Shown: piece by piece, positions 36,369 to 47,024 of the stretch
Layout of the letters: every line of letters begins with the position of its first letter
How positions within the stretch are numbered: the first letter of the stretch is position 1
Assembly: GCA_958430865.1 (NCBI GenBank)
Contig: CAUDNR010001068.1
Span: 1-64,000 of the forward strand
Direction: 5' to 3'
Source of the DNA: Entrophospora sp. SA101
Taxonomy: Eukaryota > Glomeromycota > Glomeromycetes > Entrophosporales > Entrophosporaceae
DNA: 64,000 nt
Made by a program: the position numbers and the translations under genes
The notes under the pieces: generated by a model
Seen by the model: the letters and a program-made list of their open reading frames with translations, nothing else
Told to the model about the DNA's origin: nothing
Databases searched by the model: none

Positions 36369-37142
36369 TAGTGTTGTTAAATGGAGCATAATGTTCTGGC
36401 ATCAACCCAGGTTATGTATCACTCCATCATGGAGTGGGTTAAGATTTCTAATTTTTTGTACTAACCTGGAGCAAAATATTTTATTATAACCCAGGTTACT
36501 ATATAATTTTGCCCCGGGTTGCTCCAGATTACTCCAGATTGCTCCAAATTATTTTAGTAATTTGATTATTAATCAATTAATAAAATAATAATTTGTTAAT
36601 TTTGATTTCTTTGTTCGTGAATTTTATTATGAATAAAAAACTGAAAATTTATGAAAATTTATATGAAATACTTTCAGATAGTGAGCCTAAACCATCAGGT
36701 GAATCATTATTAAATATAAATAGAAAAGAAAGTGAGATTAATTTGATTTTTAATCAAGAAGATAATGAAAGTTTAATTACTACTCCTACAACTATAACTA
36801 CTACAAGTACAGTTACTACAAGTACAGTTACTACAAGTACAACTAGTACTATACAAAAAAATGAATCTAATTTATCAAACACTTCACGTGAAACTTTGTG
36901 AATTTTTTTCAAAAGAATATAATGATAAACAAGAAATTATTACATATATTTGTAAAAATTGATATAATTTTCTTTAAATGAGAATTATAATTATAATTAT
37001 TACTCCATGAAGCAACCCGGAGTAATCTGGAGTAACCCATGGAGTATTAACCCAGTACATTTAACCCAGTTGGGTTAGGTTAACCCTTGCTCCACTATAA
37101 TATGAATCCAACCCAACCCATTATGTTCCATTAACAACCCTA
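36369..37142. mobile_element. 774-bp hAT-like non-autonomous element with 8-bp target duplication
   Basis: Ends TAGTGTTGTTAAATGGAGCA and the inverse of CCATTAACAACCCTA are inverted repeats. The flanks CTTTTAAT (36361-36368) and CCTTTAAT (37143-37150) match at 7 of 8 positions, fitting a hAT-type target duplication. Internal sequence is dominated by AACCCAGG, ACTCCAGATTGCTCC and related repeats in inverted arrangement at the two sides. Confidence 0.6.
36629..36901 (+). CDS. 90-residue frame inside the hAT-like element
   Basis: Starts MNKKLKIYENLYEILSDSE and ends in a Thr/Ser-rich tract encoded by a 15-bp tandem repeat (AGTACAGTTACTACA, about 36805-36845). No BED finger or hAT dimerisation motif is visible. 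It may be the N-terminal stub of an accessory or transposase gene. Not recognised; expression unknown. Confidence 0.25.
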   Translation: MNKKLKIYENLYEILSDSEPKPSGESLLNINRKESEINLIFNQEDNESLITTPTTITTTSTVTTSTVTTSTTSTIQKNESNLSNTSRETL

Positions 37143-37746
37143 CCTTTAATTAAATTTTGTTGATCATTAACAAAATAGTACAAAGGAATTCCTTATCAGG
37201 GAACTATATGAGTGGACCTGTAAAACATATAAATAGCTTTAGAATTTTTCTTTCTTTTGACTATCATCTTTGAAAAAATTATCACATAGTGTCATCAATA
37301 TAATAACAATAATATAAATATAAAAACATGTTTTTAAGATGGTGCCAAAACTAGTCTTCATATTACTTATTTTCCTTTTCTTTTAGCTTAGCAAGGCTTG
37401 TCTATAGAAAAGTTATTGTAAAGAAATAGGTAGTAACTATAAAGTGACAGTCATAGTAAGCATATATTATATTACTGGAAACTTATCATTGTGACCTGGA
37501 CATGATCTCACAATAGGTAGAAGAAAGGTTTTCTTGTGAGATTAGCACTATAAATATAGGTGGTGGGTCATGGCTTAAAGTAGTTTATATTAAATTGAAG
37601 GTGATTTTTAAATAATGTATATTGTAAAGAAAATAAGGCATCAAAGAATATTTATTAATGTGTCTAACAATGCATTATGAATTTAGCCTATTCTATTTTA
37701 ATTCTTATCTAAATCTAAATAATAATATTAGCATAAAAAACTTTGA
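37143..37746. other. Intergenic, nothing recognised
   Basis: AT-rich 3' flank of the SUZ12-like gene. No supported gene. Confidence 0.35.
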
Positions 37747-39373
37747 CTAATTTTCTACAACATAATCATCAATAATCTTTAAACAATTAACTAGGCAATC
37801 TTTTTCAATAATTTCATCATCACAGAAATTAAGCAGTTGTCTTACAAAAATTTGTCTTAGTTCAAGTTTTACAATTTGTTCTGCATGTTTAGATGCAAAT
37901 TTTATACAAAGGTCTGGAAAACTAGAATCAGAAAGAGATCTACATATTTGAAATTTAAAATTCTTTTTTTTAATAGTTAAAAAGATTTCAGCTAAAGCAA
38001 GATATGTTAAGATACAATATTTTACCTTTTTTGTTCCATGGATCTATTCCACAATTTCATTAAAAGTTTTGCACCATCCACAATACCTTTTGTTCCATCT
38101 ATTTCCTAAAAAATATAAAGATGATTATTTTCATTTTTATTTTTATGGGAATAAATTTCAATTGATTTTTTCAAATATAATAATTGATTTTTTTTCAAAC
38201 CTCGTCATTTTGTTGTTGAATCCAATGTTCACAAGTATTATTTTCAGCAATTATATCAGAATTTGCAGTGAATGGAATAAATGAACGAGAGTTTACAAAA
38301 GTTCCTGAAGTAAATTTTTTTGAAGACAATGGTGATGGCAAAATACTCTTTTCTGGAATAGCAAATGATTTTGGAAAGCGAGTTCCATCAGCTTTAAACT
38401 CAAAAAATTCATGATTAGAATGTTCATCATTTATATGTACAGCAATTTCACAACTGGTTGTTTGTTTCCTTTGCTAAAAAAAAAAAGAATTGTTGTTTAA
38501 AAATTATTTAATCTTACAAATTTTTTTTTTATTCACTTACTTTTATTATATATTTAAAATGTTGATGAAAATTTTCTAAATGAATCATTAAACAATCAAT
38601 ATCTCTAAATACTAAAGTAACACACCATGCACATCTAGATCCCACAACTTTTTGGGACAATTCAGTACCACTAGCATGGAAGATGTAAATTGTTGTTGTT
38701 GACTGATCAGGGGCCTCCTTACTTTTTACAATAATAGGGTCTGACTGTTGTGTTTGACTTTTTTAAAAAAAAATTTTTAATTAATTAATTATCAATAAAT
38801 TAATAATTAAAATGGATAAATAATAAAAAACCTGGTAGCTAATAAGGATTCTGCTTTTGAGGATTCTTCTTTTAAGGCTTCCTCTTTTACACGACGTTGA
38901 AACAAATCATCCCAGCTGAATTTTTTCTTGGTTTCATTTTTTTTAGTTGACTTGCTTTTTGGCTTTCTTACATATGATAAATTCCTTTGAAGGATACGTC
39001 TCTTTGATTTAGTTTAATCATGGAGGAAAATGTTAATTATTTTATCATTAGTAAAAAAATAAATAAAATTACACAGATATTTATAATAAATTTTTCATTT
39101 GAGACACTTATTTAGTTAGACTCATTTAAATGTGTGATCTGTTATATAAATGTTATTAAATTTATAAAAACTTACAGATCTTTTTTTGTTAAGCCAATGG
39201 TATAAAGATGTCGGCCCTTTAAATGTGTTCAATGATTTATCAATTCAAAAATATTATATGAGTGATTAATTGGATGTATGATATTTATCATAATAATTAC
39301 CAGTAAAGATTTCACGAAAGGTCTCAGAAACCATGTTTTTTGCCACTATTTGTTTTATTGCCATAGCAACCAT
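37747..39373 (-). CDS. SUZ12-like VEFS-box protein (putative Polycomb PRC2 subunit)
   Basis: Seven small exons rebuilt from splice sites: 39373-39301, 39216-39176, 39001-38832, 38757-38541, 38471-38201, 38105-38026 and 37939-37747; about 347 residues. Exon 1-3 text (FREIFTGPTSLYHWL, then RRILQRNLSYV) parallels the SUZ12 segment containing FLQAFEKPTQIYRFL. A single C2H2 finger (CAWC…HLENFH; Cys137, Cys140, His154, His159) has the SUZ12 spacing CX2CX13HX4H. The last two exons (AKLLMKLWNRSM, PDLCIKFASKHAEQI, LRQIFVRQLLNF) fit the VEFS box that binds the EZH2-type methyltransferase. SUZ12 is the scaffold of PRC2, which places H3K27 methylation. All junctions keep phase except exon 4/5, where one base is in excess after the only good acceptor (see findings). 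No other PRC2 gene is in the window. Confidence 0.75.
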
Positions 39374-40919
39374 TTTGTTTATGTATTTATTTATTTAAAA
39401 AAATTTTTATTTGGAGTAAAAACAAAAGAAACAAGAGGGAATAGTAAAGGCGGTTTTTTTGTAAAAGAATTTTCTTTGGTAGGAATTGTTTTTAGTTTAC
39501 GTAGTACAGGGAATCTGGTCTACTAAATTATTTATGGTAAGAATTTATGTTCAGTTCAGTTCATAAATCTTGGGGGTGACGATGATGATGATGATCATCA
39601 CGTATCATCATCTCCCAAGATTAATATTGTGAGATTGAAATCCGCGTCTCACAGTAAATCATTTATACTAGTGCTTTAGTTATTTTGATACAACTGTAGC
39701 CGAGTGCTCCTTGGTAGGTTTTAATCCCAATTGCAATTACTTCTTTAATGTGCATGGTATTAATAGCTATTTGTCTATTAACCCATGGGGGTGATGTTTA
39801 TTCCCTCTGGTAACATTTTCTCGGTAGTTCTTTGTTATCTGCCTGAGCCGGCACGTCTCCAAGATATTTATAATCCTAAATATCTGCCTCGGTTCTTTAG
39901 GCTTTCTTATTACTTAGCCACGATTTATTGGGCCTTGTTCTGTTGTATTTTAGGTTCAGTGTTTGGACTGATCGCACCTAGCTAGGATTTGCTCTTCTTA
40001 GGTGTTGGCCTAAGCTAAATAAAAATAAAGAAAATAAAATAAAATTAAAAGAAATATATACAGCTATACTTATCAAATATGTCCCCTGGTAAGATAGTAA
40101 AACAATAATAATATAGTGTTGAATATAAAATGAGAGAATATGGTTAATGCACAGAATTAGTATGAATTCATTGTTTCGAAAATATAATATTCGAAGACAA
40201 CAGGCACCAGGAAATTTTTTAAGGGGATATATATCGATGAAAATCCATTTGAATAATAATAATAATCATCCTCGTCGATTATTTTCGATATAGATAAATG
40301 TGGATAAATTATCAAAATTTAATCACATCAAAATTTAGCAACATCGAAATTTAACATCATAGTTTAACAACATCATAATACATCGTTAATAATCACGCTC
40401 GTCAATTAAGTTCAATATAGATAAATATGGATAATTTATTGAATTTAACAAAATCGAAATTTAACTAAAATGATTAATATTGAGTAATATTTATTGCATT
40501 TACCAAGTTAGAGGGATAATATTGAATATAACATTCATAATAACATATAGCAATTGAATAACCCCCCCCCGTTGTTAATAATTAAATAAATACATTACGA
40601 ATTTTTGCATAGTTAAGAGGAAAAGCCATTGTGAATTGTTCCATGATCCTCTGATGGTTAGTGTTCTGGCCAACCTTTAATAATTAGTTAAGAACCCTCC
40701 GTTTGTTTTTTCTATGTTGCCTGTAGGGACGCCTCAAGTGGTATAGTTGTAAATATTTCTCGTCTATATATTTTTTGTTATTTTATCATCTTAGGCTGTG
40801 TGCTGGTGGTACTTAGTATTAGCACTACAGTAGGAATTGCGCAATAGAGTATTTTGAGAAGGCTTCTGAGCTGTGTGCAGAGACGAAGAAGCTATATAAT
40901 TATTGGATTTTATGCTTTA
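39374..40919. other. Repeat-rich non-coding stretch
   Basis: No protein gene. Two less AT-rich patches (about 39570-40020 and 40630-40900) stand out and may be pieces of an unidentified retroelement. A run of ten C lies at about 40562-40571. Between 40250 and 40500, variants of ATCGAAATTTAACA and ATATAGATAAATATGGATAA repeat irregularly. Confidence 0.35.

Positions 40920-40952
<33 letters not shown>
40920..40952. repeat. (TA)n microsatellite
   Basis: Uninterrupted or nearly uninterrupted TA dinucleotide tract about 30 bp long. Confidence 0.9.
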
Positions 40953-40954
<2 letters not shown>

Positions 40955-42853
40955 AACTGGACACGTCACGAGCTGGTAACTGGAATTTACTCGATCGCAT
41001 TTTGGCGACGACGACAGGACTATAATTTGAAACGGATCCTCATATCCTTTGCTGAAGAGATTATAGTCACGAACCTGTATATACATATATATTATTGGAA
41101 TTAAGTTTTCGGCTGAAAAGCTGAAGTTAAGATACATACTATTTTAAAGCGGAAGAAACGGGATACGTGATCAGAAAAACATTACCTGTGAAAACAAGGA
41201 TAAATACGAAAGGAAGCATTGCCAATGAATGAAAGGAAGAGTAAATACTATTACCACCGAAAGACACTATATGTTATTATCATATACTATATAATTAATG
41301 GCTGAAGAAACCTAGAAATAAAATTCTGGAGATAAAAAGCAAACGAAGTAAAACTGTACCTTGAGAATAACTAGTGATGGTAGTAAATGATAAGGGATAA
41401 GAGATCAAGAAAGGTTAGGACTAAAAATTATACTGTTTAGAATACAGAAACGTTACGAAGAAAATTATACTTTTAAAATCAACGAAGTGTTCAAGGAAGA
41501 CTATTACTAAAAAATATACTTTTAGAATCAAAGAAACTCTCAAGGAAGGCTATGACGAAAAATAGATCCTTAGAAACAAAGAAGCGTTAAAGAAAGGTTA
41601 TGACGAAAAATATATCGAAGAAATTATTTTTAAAAGTTTTAATAACATTCGAAAAGGTTAAAATTCAAAAAGATTAAAATTCAAAAATTCGAAAATTCAA
41701 AATTCGACCTTTTATACGGAAGAATTGATCAGGCACCCTGTCACGGAAAAAGTATCCTAGGAGAGAAGACGGAACACGAATAAACATGAAAATTCAATTA
41801 CCGAAATGTTCCACAAAGTCATTATGATTAGTAAAACAAAATATAAGCAAAGCATAAACGAACCAGAAAACCTGTTCAATTAAAATAGAATGAGTCTTCG
41901 GAAAATAGTTCAAAAAAAAAAAAAACGGGCCTGGACCTACGAAAATTTAAAAATAATACATTCGAAAAGTTGAAATAAAGAAAGAAATGGATACCGAAAG
42001 GATAGTAGGATCTTTGATGGAAGAACAATTGCAATAATGCAAGAAGAAAGAAACGCCAAAACAAGTGATCATTATAGGATCAAAGTTTTGCAAAACAAAG
42101 TCTAGAAAAAATTAAAAAAGAGACCGTTGTAAAGAAAAGAAAAATAAATTACAATTAATTAGGAATGTAAAATGCCGATAAGTAATTAAATAGCAAGAAG
42201 TTTAAGCATTAGTAGAACACCATGTTTGAATTAAAAAACGCTATTACTATATAGAAGAAACATAAATGAAATTCGTGTAACACCAAAATTTCTACTTGCG
42301 GGAACAAAACAATTTGTTATTAATCTCTATCGTTAATTATCTTAGTGATTTAATTTCGTATATAATCTTTATCGTTAATTACCTTGGTGATTAATTTCAT
42401 TATCTTGGTAATTAATTTCGATGATGCCAAATATCGTAAGTAATTATCGAAAATTATCTTATTTCGTTAATTTTCGGTTTTTTTATCGATAAATATTGAT
42501 AAATGATGTATCTCAATATTTATACCCTAAAAAAATTTCCTGATGAGGTCAAGGTCAAGGCCAAGGTTAGTGTTATTTATTAAACGGCAATTATTATGAT
42601 TAATTAATTAATTGATTAAAAATGATCTTAAGATGATACATGAAGTTAAGAAAATTACAATGTTATTTATACATGTTAAAGGTTCTATCATCTAGTTCTC
42701 CGATTTCTTTGAAATCCTAAATTATCCTAATTAAATGTATTACTTGAACCTTCTGTGTAGAATTACTTTCAAGTTATTTCTAAAATGATCCAATTATTTA
42801 AATTCTTTCGTTTAAATTAAATCTAAGGATTAAAGGTCTGTCACATATCAGAA
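40953..42853. other. Purine-rich non-coding stretch with 48-bp tandem repeat
   Basis: No gene is supported on either strand. A degenerate 48-49 bp tandem repeat lies at about 41419-41615. Near 42300-42480 short variants of TTATCGTTAATTAnCTTGGTGATTAATTTC repeat in tandem. The segment CCTAAAAAAATTTCCTGATG near 42527 is inverted relative to CCAGGAAATTTTTTAAGGGG at about 40207. Confidence 0.4.
41419..41615. repeat. Degenerate 48-bp tandem repeat, about four units
   Basis: Units begin TATACTTTTA (41466), TATACTTTTAGAATC (41515), TAGATCCTTAGAAAC (41563) and TATATCGAAG (41611), each followed by an AAAGAA…AAGGAAGGCTATGACGAAA-like body. Period 48-49 bp. Because 48 is a multiple of three it could be a coding repeat, but no long frame survives. 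Confidence 0.55.
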
Positions 42854-43240
42854 CAGGGTTTGCAATTTCGCTATACAAGATGAATTTTCATACCATTGAG
42901 TTTGTATAGTTTCGTTGTGGTCATACACCTGTACGAGTAAATTTTACATATTTACATATTGTACATATGAATGTACGATGTATCAGGAGTGATTTTCTGC
43001 GGTGACAAAATATTACTTTGTAAAATCCTATAATTATTAATCCTATTACTATAATTAATGGATTACCAGATGTTGTAACTGGGGTCGTAATACTACTTAT
43101 TATCAGAAAAAACTGATTATCATATTATACTTATATCATCCTATATGCATTATTATTATTATTACCATGATTCCTAAAAAATTTTTTCTTATTTATAATG
43201 AAATAATAAAAAAATTATCTCTACATTCTTGTTAATTATA
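42854..43240. repeat. Dispersed repeat, copy B
   Basis: Similar along its length to 8750-9131 in the same orientation (TTTCGTTGTGGTCATACACC, CTGTACGAG, GTACGATGTA, TTTTCTGCGGTGA, TATCAGAAAAAAC, TCTACATTCTT). Homology ends at TAATTATA, exactly where the Tc1 element begins, suggesting that the transposon landed in this repeat. Confidence 0.65.
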
Positions 43241-44510
43241 CAAAACTTTTTGGAAAATTTTCATGCATTTCAAACGTTAATAACATTCTGAAAATTAAAA
43301 ACTATTCGTATCATATTTTGAACACATGAACAATATGTACTAAACTAAATTAATACATGATTAGATCATTTGTTTTGATTTGATTTTGTTGTAAAATTGT
43401 TAACGTAATGTCATCTTCTGATAAAGATACTCAAAGAAAAAGTATATTACAATTGTGGTAGAATGGAATAACTTCTGCAAAAGAAATACATTCCAGAACT
43501 GGCATTACAATGTCTACTGTCTATTATAACCTTAAAAAATTGAATGAAAAAGGTGTTAATTCGAGAAAATCTGGAGGTGGTTGTCCCAAAAAAATTACTG
43601 TGCATGAATCAAGAGCGATCGGCCAATACTTGCACCATGATCCAAGACTTTCCACAAGAACTTTGTCAAACAAATTATCAAACAATATCACCAAAGTGTC
43701 TCATATGACTATTTCAAGACATTTGGCAAGTTTAGGCTACAAAAATAATTTGCCTTTAAAGACACCTATGCTTACTGTTGCCCATAAAGAAGCTCGTGTT
43801 GGTTGGGCAACAAGACATCTTGATGACAACTGGGAGACCACTTTATTTTCTGACGAAACTGCCTTTCAGTTGTTCAGAAACACAATAACTCAATGGTACA
43901 GAGGCGAAAGGCCAGTATGAAGAATCCCCAAAGATTGCACTAAAATCTTTGCATGGGGAGGTTTTTGTATGCAAGGAAAAAGCTCTCTTTTTTGCTTCAG
44001 GGGAATCATGAATGCAAATTTTTATGTTGATATTTTGCAAAGGCATAAACAGGAAATTAATAGATTACTTGGAAGCAATTGGCGCTCCCAACATGATAAT
44101 GATCCAAAGCACACAAGCAGGGTTTGTCAGACATTCCTCAATGAAAATTTTCCCGAAGTTATGGACTGGCCTTCCAATAGTCCAGACTTAAATCCAAACA
44201 AAAACCTTTGGGCTATTGTCAAAAGAAATCTAGAAATGCATATGCCTCAAAATCCTTCAGAATTAGAACAGTACATGACAGAAGAATGGGATAAAATCCC
44301 AAATAATATTCTAATCAACCTTGTCAGCTCAATGAGAAGGAGATGTGAGATGATAATTGAGAACAATGGTGAGAGAATAAACTATTAACTTTATATCAAT
44401 AAAAACTTCAGATTTTAAGCTTTATTTTGACATATTTTTCATTCATTTTTATGTGGTAACTTTTGAGCTATGGACAAATAAAAAATTCCAAAAAGTTTTG
44501 TTACACACTG
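43241..44510 (+). mobile_element. Tc1/mariner element, left end trimmed
   Basis: The right end is CAAAAAGTTTTGTTACACACTG followed by TA (44511-44512). The left end begins CAAAACTTTTTGGAA, matching the inner part of the inverse of the right end but lacking about ten terminal bases (CAGTGTGTAA). The element contains one transposase frame with two stops and a changed catalytic residue, so it cannot move by itself. Confidence 0.7.
43408..44388 (+). pseudogene. Tc1-type DD34E transposase with two stops and E-to-K change
   Basis: One reading frame of 326 codons is interrupted only by TAG at codon 18 (43459) and TGA at codon 171 (43918). The N-terminal half has paired helix-turn-helix regions (ITSAKEIHSRTGITMSTVYY; SHMTISRHLASLGY). 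The DDE triad is in place as Asp149 (LFSDET), Asp230 (QHDNDPKHTS) and position 265, 34 residues further on. Position 265 is Lys in SPDLNPNKNLW, where the family has Glu (PxENLW). The enzyme would cut and join transposon ends at TA sites; here it is inactive on three counts. Few lesions imply fairly recent death. Confidence 0.9.
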
Positions 44511-44512
44511 TA

Positions 44513-46639
44513 CATTGATTATTCTTTAGCCACTCTGATGTAAATCTATTTTATATTTTCACTATTATTAATAATACTATTGCTATTGCTAATCCTTCAT
44601 CTTCTATATCGTCATCTTTATATTATTCCATTCTTTATTAATTCCTTGTAAGGTTTTTAAATAGAATGCAATAATTATCCATCACATAATCCACATATTT
44701 CAGTTTTCATTTCACCAAATGAAAAATTTGGATTAAACTCAGTCTTTGTTAAACAATTGTTTGAAATCTTTTAAATTTCCCTTGGGTATTTTTGATCACC
44801 AGTTGGCTAGATTTATGTTTTTTTCTAGATCAATCTTTTGGTTGATATTATAGAGCTGATTTAATAGGTTTGATAATATAATGAAAGCCAATCAATCAAC
44901 AATCACAAAAAAAAACTCACTTGCATTTTTATTAAGTATTTGTAGTTTATTTTTTATATTGATAATAATTGATAAAGATTTGGTTTTTTATATATATTGA
45001 TTTTGATTTTGGGTTTTGTTTTACAATTGTAAAATACTAACAAGAATTATGGCTATGATTTTTTTAATATTATTAATAAAGGAAGAATCCAAGACAAGGA
45101 AGGGAACTAGGCATTCATTAACAAACATATTTAATTTTATCAAAAGTATTATTTGGTATGGTTGGTTCTGGAGATATGTTGTTTGTTAATAACCAGAGAT
45201 TCTCTTTTTGCATTGATACCTTATTTTTTTTTATTGACCAATAGCCCAAATACTGCATTGAAAGTCAAAACATAGAATGGAATTTGTCATGTTGTCCCCT
45301 TATATGGTGATAGGTATAAATTTTTTTAAACAATTGATCACTCTTCCCTTTTTTCATCGTTATTAGATAATTTCAGTGTTGAAAATTGTACTGCAGCTTA
45401 TTGAAAAGTTAAAATCACGTATTTATAACAGACACAACCTTGCAAATATTTTAAAGAAGCATTTATCAAGATGTTGAAGAAGTAATACACAAATTGATGC
45501 TATTTTAATTCACTTAATTTTAATTATTTATTTTTATGGTAAAATTTAATTAAAAAATTATTTACTATTTAAAAGCAATATATCCATCAGAAATAGTGAG
45601 GTTAATCCTGAGGATATTTGACAAGAAGTGGTATTTAACATCTATCTATACTCTAACCCCCTAGAATTGACCTCACTACTTCTGAAGGTCAAATGGTCAT
45701 TCATTATAAATGGCATGGGTCTGTATGGATGATAGAGTTTATTAGAAATCTATCATCATCATCTTCTTCTTCTTCATCATCTTCAACCTCATCATCAACA
45801 TCTTCAATCTTGTTGTTATCAATAAAAGAATTTTTATCATTATTGATAAAATGAACTGCAACAACACCACCATCTTCATTAGAAGTCATGAGTTAGATCA
45901 TTGTTATCATTAAAAGTGTGTGTTGAATCTTCTTCTTCTTCATCATTATTGATCAAAAAAGGGACTTTAATAATATCATCTCCCACTAAGTAAATAAAAT
46001 AAAGTTTATAAATAAATATTTAAATGGTTTCTAACATCATTACAAATATTGTCTTTTAAAAAACTAGAAAATCTCTTGAAATAATTACTCCAAGCATTTT
46101 TTTTCTCCTTTAATAATACTTACTAATTTTGTAATCCTCCTAAAATCTGATTTCTTTTTTTTTCATTTTTTATTTTTTAAAAAATTTATTTGTTGAGATG
46201 GTTACACATAAAATCAAAATATTATTAAGCAAGCATTGTACAGAGAAACCCTCAATTTTTTTTTATTGTTAGTAAACATGGAAGCATTATTTGGTATGGC
46301 TCTGAGGAAGATATGCTATTTGTTGATAATCAATGATTTATTTTTTTTGTATTAACACCATTTTTACTTATAAATAGTGAAGTGAGATCAAAACATGAAC
46401 GAAATCTGTTAGTTATGTCTTTTACATTATATAGCAATAGGTAATTATATAATATTCCTTATCGTGATAACCATTGAAGATAAATCACATACAATACGCA
46501 CATAAAACTGCTCTTAGACAGTTTGTGAACACTAAGAAACGATTCGATATGCAACATTTTATTGCTCGAATATTTAAAACATTCTCATCTTCCATATGTT
46601 ACAGTTAGGCTAATTTGACTTGGTTCCCGATGATATAAC
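44513..46639. other. Decayed DNA with two copies of one coding relic
   Basis: Two similar coding-like pieces lie about 1.1 kb apart: near 45148 (SIIWYG… GSGDMLFVNNQRFSF after a one-base shift) and near 46275 (SIIWYGSEEDMLFVDNQ then stop). Both are followed by a similar decayed tail. The family is unknown. On the minus strand 45704-45889 has an Asp/Glu-rich low-complexity frame not supported as a gene. Confidence 0.35.
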
Positions 46640-46933
46640 ATGAATCAAACTTCAGAGAGGGGGGGTGGGCCAGTCCTGGAGTTTATTAATTATATTGTTG
46701 TCAAGGAGAATGTTAAAGCCTCTCGCTTTTCTGAAACCTTCCAACTTGTAATTTGCCTTAACTCATGGATGATAATCGATAAGTTAAAGCCTAAACCTAA
46801 GTCCTGTTTAACAGAATTCGAGACAGATTCAGATCCCTCTGAATCAAGTAACTTCAATGCTTCATCTGATTCACCTGATCCAGCCAAGAAAGAGCCACTC
46901 CAACCAGAGGATCAATCTAAAACAGAAATATAG
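46640..46933 (+). CDS. Hypothetical 97-residue protein
   Basis: An ATG-started frame reads MNQTSERGGGPVLEFINYIV and ends in a Ser/Asp/Pro/Glu-rich tail (SDSPDPAKKEPLQPEDQSK). Base composition is less AT-biased than its surroundings, which favours coding. No domain is recognised and no introns are needed. It could equally be an exon of a decayed gene. Confidence 0.3.
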   Translation: MNQTSERGGGPVLEFINYIVVKENVKASRFSETFQLVICLNSWMIIDKLKPKPKSCLTEFETDSDPSESSNFNASSDSPDPAKKEPLQPEDQSKTEI

Positions 46934-47024
46934 TATAATTTCCAAAAAATAGTAAATATACACATTATTTATTAAATTTAAAGAAAAAAAAAGTAAATAT
47001 AAAATAAATTAACCTTTTCTACAT

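Noticed and set aside
39705..39760. tRNA-like A-box (TAGCCGAGTGC) and B-box-like (GGTTTTAATCC) motifs
   Set aside because: The boxes are too close together and no cloverleaf can be drawn; a SINE head is possible but unsupported.
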